From Actinomycetes bacterium (GTDB lineage: Bacteria > Actinomycetota > Acidimicrobiia > IMCC26256 > PALSA-610): DNA of 64,000 nucleotides. Made by a program: the position numbers and the translations under genes. Where the stretch lies: positions 1-64,000 of the forward strand of contig JANYBW010000092.1 in assembly GCA_025360585.1 (NCBI GenBank), read 5' to 3'. Positions 46,801-53,507 of this stretch are shown here, piece after piece. Each line of letters opens with the position of its first letter. The stretch's first letter is position 1. The notes under the pieces are model-generated. The model ran no database searches. It was not told where the DNA came from and saw only the letters and a program-made list of their open reading frames with translations.

Positions 46801-49298
46801 GGCCCGTTGCCGAGAGCAGGCGAATATGTCGGTGCGACGGTGTGGGCATTCGCGACTTGGTTCGTCGCCACGACGCCCTTAGTGATTCCCAGGTTCGGTA
46901 GCGCGAGTTCCACAAACTCGAGCGCGTCGGTGTTGGTGGCTTCTAAAAACGTGTTGTTGAAACTCGCACGAACCAGATTGGTGAGCGAAAGCCCAGGGTT
47001 GAAAATCGAATCGGTGAGCGTGACCGTGTACATGATGTCGGTGACGGTCGAAACGTTGCTCGTACTATTGAAGGTGCCGAAATCGAGTTTGAAATTATTG
47101 TTCGCTGCGGTGGTGGTGAGCGTCGGAAAGGTGTGGCTTCCAGCACGGCCCCAAAATGCGTCCGAGCCGTACGTATCGGATGGCCCGTATTTCATGGTGC
47201 CGGCCGCGGGCGCGTTGGCGTTGTAAGTGCCAGGATCGTCGACGGGATGCGTCGGGTCGGTCGAGATGAGTTCAGGGCTCAGCAGCACGGGCAACGGCAA
47301 GTAGTCGTTGAGTGAGAAATTCTCCATGTCGGAGAGCGCGTTGGTGTATTTGATTCGGTACGTAATCGTGTCGCCGGGAGAAAATGGTGAGCCCGTTGGG
47401 AACGATCCCACGATGCCATTGCGCGCGTAGACCGTTTTGGTGAGTGAACCGTTCGCGATATCAACCCGAGCGGAACTGGTGTCGGCTTCGATGGTGCCGA
47501 GCGGCGAATCGGAACTGTTCAACAAATCACCGGTGACGGTGATGTCGTTTTTCACGTGATCGGTTTGGTCCACGTACGTGTTGCCGGGTTGGCAGTCGAA
47601 GCTGTCGTCGATGCGGGCCCAGAACTTGATCTGCACCGTCGTGCCCGAAGACAAACTGGTGTCCTTCACGAGATCGCCGGTGAGGATGCCGTCGCCGAGA
47701 CCCAAGCCAGGTGATGCTGCAGTCATTGCACCCGAGAGGTTGAAATCGATGATGCTGGCGCCGAGCGTGCTGCCACTCCCGTTGGCGCAGCTGCCGCTTT
47801 GGCTGGAACGGCGCGACGTATCGACGCTGTAAGTCGAGCCTTTTGCGAAGGCTCCTGAGTGCGAACTTCCACCTTCGCTCACGCTGATCGTGGGACGGTA
47901 TTGCGATGCGTCCGTTTCAGTGAGCATGGTCTGGCCGTCGCCAAGGACATCCGAGTTCAGCACCACGTTGTTGAAGTTGAAGTAGTCCGAAACCTGAACG
48001 TCGACGGTGTACAACAAGATGTCGTCGGGAGTTGCTCCCGTCGCACCATTGTCAGTAGCAATCGTTGCCGACTTTTGTACCGCGATTGATTTCGCGGTCA
48101 TCGTGTCGTTCGCAGGACCCGCGTTCACCGCGTGTGGTGTGTCGCGTGGGTCGGTCGGTACCCAAGTTCCTTGACTCGTTGCGGTGTCTTGCAACGCAAC
48201 GTCATCACCCGAAGTTGGGTTGATGATCGTAGTACCGCCGATACCGCTTTGATCCGCGTTGTAGGACTTTGGCATAAAGTACGAAAATGTCATCGTGGCG
48301 TCGGATGTACTTGCGCTGCCGGTTACCGACGACCACAACGCTTCGAGCAGGTTGTCGGTAGCGCTGATCGCGTTGCTCGTGCTGCCGGGCTCGGTCGATG
48401 CCGTGGCCTTATTTGGCTCCAAGGTGATCGACGCGCCCGCGGGAACGGTCGCCGGCGCCGCGGGATTCACGTACGCGAATCCCGCGGGGAGTTGATCGCG
48501 CAGCGTGAAATTCGTGAGCGTTTGGCCGGTGGCGATATCCGCGGTGACGGTGTAACTCCGCGTAAAGTTTGGGCCAGTGGCAGTTTCGTGTTCTGGGCCG
48601 TTGTAGTTCTTGCGGATCAAATAGAGCTCGGGTGTGAATGCCTGGCCGGCGAGCGTGTTGTTCGTGATGGGCGAACCCGTCGGGGATGCCCCGAATTGGA
48701 AACCGGAACGGGCCTGAACATTGAGTGCAGTGCCGACATCGGCATTGCTTGAAGTGTGCAGCGTGATATCGGCAACTAAAGGCGGATTGCCGGGCGCGTA
48801 GCTTCCGATGGGAAACGCGATGACGATCATGGTGTCGCCCTGTGTGCACGACGGGCCAGTTGATCCGGTCACCGGGTGCGCGCCAAATACTCCGCCAACC
48901 GGACAAGTCAGGATTTGTGGTGTGAGTGCAATTCCGAGGTATTTGGCGTTGACGAAGCTGATGCCGTCCGCTCCCGGAGCGAGCGCTACTCCGTCGGCGC
49001 CACTCGTGGGGAGTACGACATCGATGTAGGGCCCATACCCAACGTCACTGAGCGTGGCCGAAACATTGTCGAACGTCGCTTGAAAATGAGCATCTTCACC
49101 GATCAGACCGGTCGCGGTGGCGTGGCCCTGAGGATCGATAAAGCCAATGCTGACCGACGGAATCGGCCCACTACTTGCGTCCGCATTGTGGATGAGCGGA
49201 TTGCCGGCGATCACAATCGCGACGGTCAATGCAAACGCAATGGTGCGCGCAAAACGTGATCGCGCCGATAGTTCTTCGCCCGAAGTGTGGTGTGTCAT
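37824..49298 (-). CDS. Giant DUF11-repeat surface protein with a LAFSG sorting signal
   Basis: A 3,824-residue secreted protein. Residues 1-42 are a signal peptide (basic start, FALTVAIVIAG). Residues 43-1030 hold several beta-sandwich domains. Then comes a tandem super-repeat: motifs like IGExxxYxxxVxVPEG occur six times (near residues 1046, 1367, 1684, 2011, 2328, 2647) alternating with VEPTLxxxKTA DUF11 units (near 1181, 1503, 1829, 2149, 2464). Seven further DUF11 units follow (starts near 2776, 2933, 3095, 3229, 3383, 3523, 3663). The C-terminus has PLAFSG, a hydrophobic segment (VLLAWLALASLCLGAAFVSF) and a basic tail, a sortase-E-type anchor. It is probably an adhesin or stalk; no enzymatic domain is seen. 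It is 18% of the window and has no neighbour of similar kind. Confidence 0.93.
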   Translation of the reverse strand: MTHHTSGEELSARSRFARTIAFALTVAIVIAGNPLIHNADASSGPIPSVSIGFIDPQGHATATGLIGEDAHFQATFDNVSATLSDVGYGPYIDVVLPTSGADGVALAPGADGISFVNAKYLGIALTPQILTCPVGGVFGAHPVTGSTGPSCTQGDTMIVIAFPIGSYAPGNPPLVADITLHTSSNADVGTALNVQARSGFQFGASPTGSPITNNTLAGQAFTPELYLIRKNYNGPEHETATGPNFTRSYTVTADIATGQTLTNFTLRDQLPAGFAYVNPAAPATVPAGASITLEPNKATASTEPGSTSNAISATDNLLEALWSSVTGSASTSDATMTFSYFMPKSYNADQSGIGGTTIINPTSGDDVALQDTATSQGTWVPTDPRDTPHAVNAGPANDTMTAKSIAVQKSATIATDNGATGATPDDILLYTVDVQVSDYFNFNNVVLNSDVLGDGQTMLTETDASQYRPTISVSEGGSSHSGAFAKGSTYSVDTSRRSSQSGSCANGSGSTLGASIIDFNLSGAMTAASPGLGLGDGILTGDLVKDTSLSSGTTVQIKFWARIDDSFDCQPGNTYVDQTDHVKNDITVTGDLLNSSDSPLGTIEADTSSARVDIANGSLTKTVYARNGIVGSFPTGSPFSPGDTITYRIKYTNALSDMENFSLNDYLPLPVLLSPELISTDPTHPVDDPGTYNANAPAAGTMKYGPSDTYGSDAFWGRAGSHTFPTLTTTAANNNFKLDFGTFNSTSNVSTVTDIMYTVTLTDSIFNPGLSLTNLVRASFNNTFLEATNTDALEFVELALPNLGITKGVVATNQVANAHTVAPTYSPALGNGPWSVPGSSGTRFSGTINSNNLNINSNVSGVDSGDLVTFAIAIQNTGDGRKGAYDVNFNDTLPAGFQVPSGGLNLTVTDGTGATISTTTHGTGLFDPAGGIELNDPGPTPAALDNTNGGAIDAASPTSGRNIAIITYDLEAINTVESGSTLTNVATITQYHGTEGGGSVNYAATPAACGTPPCYTYPNDNATAKVLDLSATKTIVGGDTTHTIGETYQYLATITVPEGLSSSLNLVDTLDSGLAFVSMDSISGSGITTDAAGGLNGALSNATYSTVGSSPLGDGRKVAINLGNVTNSNTDNSTPETITITYTVVVLNASINQQSQTRTNNISITSTNSSTSKSATPITIVEPTLTVVKTAVPVTGDAQDAVKYNIVITNTSAEPAYDATLSDVIPASTAFDASFGTGGFDLSSCAATPTTGPSQSAGTVAAAWSSIAAGASCTITVQVIVNVGVTPAQVIANTANINWTSLSGTVQNVSSHNTLSDERDGTGGVNDYAAASTANLTINSITATKGITATSEPTTSAVTNKVTIGEQITYQVVVTVPEGTSPNLKVVDTLPTSMALATSVAGVTISADSDLTLGNPTGNPTSNAVGGIIGRKLSLDFGTVVNNANNDGNAETITITYVAVVLDLGAVTRNATGQNSAVVSWGGTPGGSITVKAPIQTIVEPTLAIAKTTSAAGPFSAGSTFNYLLTINHTAASNSDAFDMTFTDSLPTEVSINGAITQSTGPTCSFSHDGATTGGVVSGTCAHFATTDASITLSVPVTVNVAAAAGSTVTNTGSIAWTSTANNLDGTGAGNAQGHERNGSGGTDNYAASDPASFVVVSPVVDKTMIATSEIDTTGTQVAVGEIVTYQLQVNIPQGHTDNVIIADTLSPGMAFVDVTSITKDTDLTLSGGTVGTPPTGFTTSFGAVGTGVVNQGRTMSLHLGNITNGAQDLNNEYVTIQYRTIVLNATANVRGHNINNAATIDWTNNPSPSPLPAASIPAAVTVVEPTLVIAKSATPTASDAGNTVTYTIRIDHSAISNADAHDVVFTDAIPAGMIFDGIGTVASTGGTNNVGVGTATFAGNTLTVPIGDIAEGGATDQYSEFTFTATIDTSAVAGSTITNTGRVAWQSISGAVSGVGTTNNALGVERTGDNSDPGDSNPHTTTDPASVTIGAPAVDKALTDPSDTTEAVGEVFQYDVTLTFPQGTTHSVTMSDTLDSGLAFVRLNGVIASTNELTSSNGAFSNLANFTPTVAPGGGSFSVNLGNIANANTDSSTAETIIVRYAVIVLNSSANQNAQFRNNLAHASYDPGTGTIALANVSAPNIEIVEPVLQMTKAASPTTADGGDQITYTITMNHTAASTSSAYDVAFTDQLPTGTTFVAGSVTAISGVAPGAGSVSGSTLTVPVGTISQGAQSTFSFKVLVGANAVIGSTIHNVGTTKWTSISGSGDAGGTQYNPLGVERTGDTTDPGTSQNVYATNASADVGTPTPSFTKALTAPAATSQAIGSVYQYDLKVTVPEGTTRAVHFTDTLDAGLAFVRVDQVIAPGSVTTNYTGGFPQAITDAQAGISNNGGTLSMALGDIANANSSNATPEVVIVRYSVIVLDALANQRAQTRTNSAAADYNNGTSTASLGSVTAPAVTLVEPTLHVAKSADVSHADAGDTVTYTVTLSHTGASNGTAFNATFQDVLPGFTTYVANSAAMTTGTAPDVAFSETAGTLTATWNAIPVGQTRTFTYQVTLDSNTPAGANLVNAARIDWDSVASVPADSNAHNSAGHVRNGTDGPSGALDDYAAIASAGIDVLTPPSAKGLSTTSVTGTTGTNVVAGEIATYYLHVQLPEGVSNSIAIVDTLPNGTSFIPGTVALTTTNDPLLLADFNGTIANPTVSTVGQALHLDWGNTTVVNDNVANNNYFVVRYQVRVGQGVSDGDTLTNGASISLDGGAALVLTPVSVHVIAPVIGISKEVSTDGITWASTLDTEPKATSPELYYRLVVSNTGTANAYDVNIVDNTPTTPVAPFTNLSVDAVSGATIVDGEVAIDADLEWMIASIPAGGSKTLTYHTDLVTSSNFSENNALTNTAHVPSYWSAPAAERDDDTKFTTYTADPSDSATVTLHFPQLTLTKTTGQTDGLGGYIDQPGAGLAQLGQPFPWRVTVANSSAFAAAHHVTAHDLLPPGWTYVAGSTTFSAGSASEPTVAGAPQNLDWTVDSAGHEIVIGAGSSLTIAFNAIPTMAAKAQTDPHVNTASATATDSSNSIGNHGGSYNPADDSAAAHLQLPNLHIVKTPDGDHVAAGSIATFSLAVRNDGDAAAHNTIVADVLPASVSYDAAHTTPTPVSVTPGPSGTTNVVWNLGTLGAHLSTVPLDHRMIVLGVTVHADATGDIDNTSNVRSDEYDPAGPPADTDTGQLVVDPNAPSFAAHSSKTSVPAPGSHVAVGDTITYTLHYQNDGPGDATNVVVSDLLPAPVSFTAGTASPASVNGHAVEFCVTCNGSDWTTSEPSGVRGVRWPIGTVAANTPAAAVSFATTVKSGLLSGTRIVNVGKLTSSETPDGITLGPVEHILTGDPHLTLVKTVDRNSINLDTETNAISYGMTLTNDGNALAHNTQIVDHVPGTTSLTVINNGGYTVDCSSNGGAGWGSCPTDLATVNALRWHVGDLGANVASSVVGFDVTVNLPATNGSTITNHGQVTSDETGIVDSNPVDTVVTAHPHLVIDKAVTPTGALKPGTTLTYTVTYSNTGTADAINVLVADPIPTHTAYVAGSATGSPTFVVGATSQATEPTDPTTVTALHWHHATLLRNAPATVTFQAKLDAAIDNATNITNVATITADNATPANDNANVSVNSAPKLELQKIASAPTVALNDVVTYTLTVSNIGNATAKQVDLTDPLPTGLQFVSASNGATLQGSSVAWPKFDLESGQSKAYMVTTRVVGTGHLTNVAVVKSVNGDGKPGGQPPVESGATVDGQPSNPLAFSGSNSVLLAWLALASLCLGAAFVSFARRPRILGRSAR

Positions 49299-49302
49299 AG
49301 CG

Positions 49303-49332
49303 TCTCAATCGGCGGGCTCCTGTCGATTGAGA
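49303..49332 (-). promoter_or_regulatory. Leader hairpin of the giant surface-protein gene
   Basis: TCTCAATCG and CGATTGAGA form a perfect 9-bp stem, 5 nt before the ATG. On the minus strand the 12-nt loop carries AGGAG, the only good Shine-Dalgarno sequence upstream of the start. Linear spacing is too long (18 nt), but folding the 3' arm could bring it into play or hide it. Confidence 0.5.
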
Positions 49333-49378
49333 TAGCTCAAATGGCTGGAATGGCATAGGGGACGCGTGCCGCCGACGG

Positions 49379-49891
49379 TTACGCTCCTGGCCGCGTGGTC
49401 GTGCTCGGAAGGCTGGGGCGGCCGCCCAACCCACCGGGCGCGGCGGGACCTGGCCCACCGGCCTGGGTTCCAGTCACGTTGAGATTCTTATCGAGCAACA
49501 CTCGGATTTCCTCGCCGCTGGCAGGAAATACGTGAGCGACATAGCCACCTGCCGTGAGTTTGATCACGCGCTCCACCTGCGCCCTTGGATATTTGGCGAC
49601 GATCGCCTTGATGGCCTGATCGGCTACCGGGCCCGTGATCTCCTGGTCGCCGAAACCTCTGCCGGGTCCACCCGGAAATCCGTCCTGTGGGCCGTTACCG
49701 GGGTCACCGTTGCCGGAAATCGTGTGGCGCAAGGTGGAAGTGGTTGCTGCGGCGGGAACTGTTGTGGTCGATGTACCTTTGGCGTCGTCGGACGTGACCG
49801 CGTTCGCGATCGCTGCCGCTCCGATTGCCACCCCGACGGCGAGGGCGCCCGAGATGAGCCACTTTCGTGCCACGCTGGCTTCTTTCGGCAT
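49379..49891 (-). CDS. Secreted PepSY-like small protein
   Basis: About 170 residues from ATG 49891, which has GAAGGA 8 nt upstream. It has an N-terminal membrane segment (WLISGALAVGVAIGAAAIAN) that is a signal anchor or signal peptide, a Ser/Thr and Gly/Pro-rich linker, and a domain (residues about 90-145: IKAIVAKYPRAQVERVIKL, YVAHVFPASGEEIRVLLDKN) that looks like a PepSY domain. The Gly/Pro tail is low complexity. PepSY proteins often modulate proteases or sense the surface; no function can be assigned here. It is just upstream of the giant surface-protein gene on the same strand, with 80 bp between them. Confidence 0.7.
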   Translation of the reverse strand: MPKEASVARKWLISGALAVGVAIGAAAIANAVTSDDAKGTSTTTVPAAATTSTLRHTISGNGDPGNGPQDGFPGGPGRGFGDQEITGPVADQAIKAIVAKYPRAQVERVIKLTAGGYVAHVFPASGEEIRVLLDKNLNVTGTQAGGPGPAAPGGLGGRPSLPSTTTRPGA

Positions 49892-50062
49892 TCCGATGTC
49901 CTTCACTTATTTCGGTATTGCGGTCCATGTATGCAACACGTACTTCACCACGACCAGTTGAGAACTTCGTAAATGCAGGCCATGAGTTCGCTGTGAAGCA
50001 CGGGCCTTGCCCGCAGTGACACCTGCTGGTTAGGCTTTCCGCAACCGACGGCGGAAGCACCC

Positions 50063-50353
50063 ATGACGAACAACACTGGTCGCGGCACTGGTCGCGGCAC
50101 TGGTCGATTCACTGGCCGGCAACCGGCGAAGCGCAAAAAGCAAAGGCCAATCGTCGTTGCGCTTTTCGCAGGGTTGCTTGGAACCATTGCCGTGGATTCG
50201 AGCTCGCTCGCCGCGTCGGCCGCGAACCGATCGATCATGATCAGCCCCGCGACGGGCGTGACCGATGGGCAATCGATCAGCGTAGATGGTGCTGGGTACG
50301 CAAGCAACGACTGCACGGTGTTGGTTGTTGCGTGGGTGAGAACCCGTGAGTGA
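50063..50353 (+). CDS. Small secreted protein, truncated neocarzinostatin-like domain
   Basis: 96 residues: a Gly/Thr/Arg start made by three copies of a 12-bp unit (GRGTGRGTGRFTG), a hydrophobic segment VVALFAGLLGTIAV, then ISPATGVTDGQSISVDGAGY, which matches the beginning of the neocarzinostatin-like Ig fold (PATGLxDGQxVxVxGxGF). That fold normally needs over 100 residues, but this one ends 25 residues later, and its stop overlaps the start of the next gene by 8 bp. I infer a truncated gene, possibly cut off by the arrival or upstream growth of the AlkB-like gene. An intact product is unlikely to fold. Confidence 0.5.
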   Translation: MTNNTGRGTGRGTGRFTGRQPAKRKKQRPIVVALFAGLLGTIAVDSSSLAASAANRSIMISPATGVTDGQSISVDGAGYASNDCTVLVVAWVRTRE

Positions 50354-51041
50354 ATCAATGCTCTCGATTCGACGTGGCCCTCCGCGCCGTATCGAGCTCG
50401 ACGCGAACTCCTGGGTTGATTGGGTCGACGGTTTCGCTGTGAACGCGAGCGACGCGTTCGAAACGATTCATGACGAAACTGCGTGGCAAACGACCGCGGT
50501 GCTGCGTTACGACCGTTATGTAGAAGAACAACGACTTTCAGCGGGGTTACGCACAGGGAGCTCCACGCTGTTGCGCCAAACCGATCTCCAGTTGCGATCG
50601 CGGTACCGCTCGGAATTTTCTGGAACCGCGGCGATCCTGTATCGAGACGGCAATGATTTTCAAGGGCTGCACAGCGACCGCGAAATGCGTTGGCTCGACA
50701 ACACACTCGTGGCGATTGTGGTACTGGGTGAACGGCGTCCATTTGTGTTACGGCCGCGTGTGCGTTGGCTCGACGCGGTGGATCGCCCGGTGCCGGGTGA
50801 TGGTCCGGGCGATGTCACGCTGTTGCCGGGTGATGGCGATCTGTTGGTGATGGGTGGTCGGTGCCAACGTGATTGGCTCCATGGGGTTCCGAAAGTCGCG
50901 ACCAAACTGCCACGTATTTCATTGACCTGGCGCTGGACTTCCAAGACAGGCCCGCCCGATACCAACCCGACCTACTACGACGGTCGCCATTTTTCCGATG
51001 GCCCTCGCCAACCCAGCACAAGGCGCCGCCCTGCGCGTTAG
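50346..51041 (+). CDS. AlkB-like 2OG-Fe(II) oxygenase
   Basis: 231 residues with the AlkB-type core: YRDGNDFQGLHSDRE carries the HxD iron ligands, DWLHGVPK the second His, and PRISLTWR the 2-oxoglutarate-binding Arg. The segment LTWRWTSKTG ends the core; a Pro/Arg-rich tail follows and stops in the first unit of a 24-bp repeat. Likely repairs or demethylates alkylated nucleic acid. The GTG at 50346 overlaps the preceding gene; ATG at 50358 is an alternative start. Confidence 0.85.
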   Translation: MSESMLSIRRGPPRRIELDANSWVDWVDGFAVNASDAFETIHDETAWQTTAVLRYDRYVEEQRLSAGLRTGSSTLLRQTDLQLRSRYRSEFSGTAAILYRDGNDFQGLHSDREMRWLDNTLVAIVVLGERRPFVLRPRVRWLDAVDRPVPGDGPGDVTLLPGDGDLLVMGGRCQRDWLHGVPKVATKLPRISLTWRWTSKTGPPDTNPTYYDGRHFSDGPRQPSTRRRPAR

Positions 51042-51147
51042 CAGTGGGGGTGCCCTGCGCGTTAGCAGTGGGGGTGCCCTGCGCGTGAGTAGTGGGGGTG
51101 CCCTGCGCGTGAGTAGTGGGCGTGCCCTGCGCGTGAGCAGTGGGTTA
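51028..51147. repeat. 24-bp tandem repeat, five copies, between convergent genes
   Basis: Unit GCCCTGCGCGTTAGCAGTGG(GGGT) begins at 51028, 51052, 51076, 51100 and 51124, with a few changes (GTTAGC to GTGAGT). The AlkB-like gene stops in unit 1 (TAG 51039-51041), and the S-component gene stop (TAA) is at 51145-51147 in the last unit, so the repeats fill the gap between convergent stops. Read in another frame the unit gives ALRVSSGG, but no gene uses it. Confidence 0.9.
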
Positions 51148-51954
51148 CGGCTGAGTCCAGATGACGGCGGGGCGGAGTCGGGCGGCATGCCGTCGGAGCG
51201 CGGCGAGGATTGGTCCGCCGAGGAGCATGATGAGCACGAAGTTCGCGAGCGCGCCGGATGCGTCCCACGCGAATGAGGTCGCGACGTAGTACGCCCAGTA
51301 GTGGCGCGCGGTCGCGGCGATGCCGAGCGCGGGCGCGTACGATGTCGCGCCGCCGTCTTGGATGAGGGGCCAGGACCACAGGTTCATGAGCGCGCCAAAG
51401 ACGAATGCGAAACACCAGCCAAAGGCGGCTAGGCATCCAACTTGTACTCGAGTGGACAACCGCGCAGTGGCCGCACCCACAATCCCGGCACACCAGCCCA
51501 TGAATGCAAACGCCAACATTTGAAACGGCAACCACGGCCCGACTCCCGCGGTGATCACCGCGGATGCGGCCATGGCTGTGAGCCCGAGGAGTACGCCGAA
51601 TCGTGGGCCGAATGCCGCAGCCGCCAAAATCAACAAGAAATACAGGCTGTTTCCGCCGCCGGGCAGGGTCACGATGCGCAAGATGCCAATGCAAGCGGAC
51701 AACACGCCGAGCACCGCGATTTGTGCACTCACGATGGTGCCGCGGCGGATCTCAAGGGTCATCACGCAGGCCGCGACCGCTCCGAGCAGCGCGCTCCAGA
51801 GCCAGGCGTCGCCGGAATGTTCGCTCCCCGCGGCGGCCTGCGATGCGAACAGAAATGGCCAGCCAAACGCCAATATCGCGATGATGGCGATGAGGCCGTA
51901 GAGGATCGCGACTTGGAGCCTTGAAGTTGCAGCCGATGAAGGGGTGCGGGTCAT
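51145..51954 (-). CDS. ECF transporter S component (cobalamin candidate)
   Basis: Integral membrane substrate-binding (S) subunit of an energy-coupling-factor importer, 269 residues with about seven hydrophobic segments. AAAFGPRFGVLLGLTAMAASAVITAGVGPWLPFQMLAF and GWCAGIVGA are typical of S proteins, which use an A/G-rich first helix for T-unit contact. It is the last gene of the riboswitch operon, overlapping the ATPase gene start (51951-51954), so it should be the vitamin-specific part; by the cobalamin riboswitch I infer B12 or cobinamide. Confidence 0.8.
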   Translation of the reverse strand: MTRTPSSAATSRLQVAILYGLIAIIAILAFGWPFLFASQAAAGSEHSGDAWLWSALLGAVAACVMTLEIRRGTIVSAQIAVLGVLSACIGILRIVTLPGGGNSLYFLLILAAAAFGPRFGVLLGLTAMAASAVITAGVGPWLPFQMLAFAFMGWCAGIVGAATARLSTRVQVGCLAAFGWCFAFVFGALMNLWSWPLIQDGGATSYAPALGIAATARHYWAYYVATSFAWDASGALANFVLIMLLGGPILAALRRHAARLRPAVIWTQP

Positions 51955-53507
51955 CGGCGCGCCGCTAGTGCTTCGTCGACGGTGAGCAGTGGTGGAATGA
52001 CGCGCAGGATTTGGGGCGCGAACAACGAGCCTTCGAGTACCGAACGCGCCGTGCCGTCGGCAACGATTTCGCCGTCGCCGATGACGATGACTCTGGTGGC
52101 AACTCGTGCCGCGAGTTCAACGTCGTGGGTTGCGAGTACGACGGCCCCGCCGGAGGCTGTGTGTTCTGTGAAAGCTCGTTCGAGCGCGCGCCGTGACTGT
52201 GCGTCCATGCCGCGTGTCGGCTCGTCGGCGAGTAACACGGGTGCGCCGCCGACCGCAACGGTTGCGATGGCGAGTCGTTGTCGTTCGCCGCCGGACAGTG
52301 ATCGTGGGTGTCGGTGCGCGAGCTCGGCAATGCCGAGGCGGTCGAGCCACGTATCGGTCTGGCCAGTATCACGGATTCGTAGCAGGCGCAGCGTGTGCGC
52401 GATCTCCTCACGCGCGGTCGGGGCGCTGAACAAGCTGTTGGGATCCTGTGGGATGTACGCGGCGGCGACGGTCCGGTTGATCTCGCCGCGGTCGTACGAA
52501 ATCAGCCCCGCGATCGCACGTAACAGTGTTGATTTCCCGGCTCCATTGCGGCCGATTACCGCAATGATTTCGCCCTGCGCGATGGTGAGATCACACGGCC
52601 CGAGCACGCGGCGAGCTCCGTACTGCACCGTGACCGCGCGTGCTTCGATCAACGGAGTGCCCTGGGAAACGGGTTCGTGGGCCGGCAACTGAGCAACGTC
52701 GAATGCGCGGTAATCAATAAGGCCGCGCGCCTCCTTGACCGTCAACGGAATCTTCGGCCAAGCACACGCGTGCGCGAGCTGGGTAACGGGAGGTGCACCG
52801 GGATAATCGGCGAGTGCTCGCCCCGGCGCGGCATCAGTGATGACCGAACCCGCCTGCATGATGATTGCTCGATCGGCGAGTGGGGCGCAACGATCGAGGC
52901 GGTGCTCCGCGATCAGGATCGTTGTGCCTAGATCAGCGTTGAGTCGCGCGATCGCTCCGAGCACGTCTTCGGCACCCTGCGGATCGAGTTGGCTGGTCGG
53001 CTCGTCGCACACCAGCACGCGTGGCGCTGCCGCGACTGCGCCCGCGATCGCGACCCGTTGGCGCTCGCCGCCCGAGAGCGTGGCGGGCGAACGATCGCGA
53101 AGATGCGCGATACCTAACGCGTCGAGAACCTCCTCGACCCGGCGCCGCATAGCCGTCGCGGTGAGCCCAAGATTTTCAAGCGCGAACGCAATATCGGCTT
53201 CCACCTGATCCACCACGAACTGGGCTTCAGGGTCTTGGTGTACGAATCCGACGGCATCGATGAGCTCTCGCGGTTTGTGGAAGCGAGTTGATCGGTCTGC
53301 GACGGTGACCTCGCCCGAGAACTCACCGCCGGTGGTATGGGGCACGATGCCGTTCGCAGCGCGCAGCAACGTGCTTTTACCTGAGCCCGATGATCCAATC
53401 ACGAGCACAAACTCGCCGTCAGTTATTTCGAGGCTGACGTTGTGGAGCGCAATGGCTCCGCCTGCGTCAAATCGAAATCCAACGTTGTGGTATTCCAGAA
53501 TGCTCAC
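51951..53507 (-). CDS. ECF transporter ATPase with two fused A domains
   Basis: About 518 residues. Domain 1: Walker A GSSGSGKST, signature LSGGERQRVAIAG, Walker B VLVCDEPTSQLDP; domain 2: Walker A GRNGAGKST, signature LSGGERQRLAIAT, Walker B VLLADEPTRGMD. Both are catalytically complete, so this is a fused EcfA/EcfA' pair that energises the importer. The start is the GTG at 53507, which overlaps the T-unit TGA by GTGA; the open frame to 53711 runs back through the T-unit gene and is not coding. The 3' end overlaps the S-component gene by ATGA. Confidence 0.92.
   Translation of the reverse strand: MSILEYHNVGFRFDAGGAIALHNVSLEITDGEFVLVIGSSGSGKSTLLRAANGIVPHTTGGEFSGEVTVADRSTRFHKPRELIDAVGFVHQDPEAQFVVDQVEADIAFALENLGLTATAMRRRVEEVLDALGIAHLRDRSPATLSGGERQRVAIAGAVAAAPRVLVCDEPTSQLDPQGAEDVLGAIARLNADLGTTILIAEHRLDRCAPLADRAIIMQAGSVITDAAPGRALADYPGAPPVTQLAHACAWPKIPLTVKEARGLIDYRAFDVAQLPAHEPVSQGTPLIEARAVTVQYGARRVLGPCDLTIAQGEIIAVIGRNGAGKSTLLRAIAGLISYDRGEINRTVAAAYIPQDPNSLFSAPTAREEIAHTLRLLRIRDTGQTDTWLDRLGIAELAHRHPRSLSGGERQRLAIATVAVGGAPVLLADEPTRGMDAQSRRALERAFTEHTASGGAVVLATHDVELAARVATRVIVIGDGEIVADGTARSVLEGSLFAPQILRVIPPLLTVDEALAARR

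Noticed and set aside
50998-51276. Plus-strand frame encoding (ALRVSSGG)n through the 24-bp repeats
   Set aside because: It only reflects the repeat, overlaps two real genes and has no start signal.
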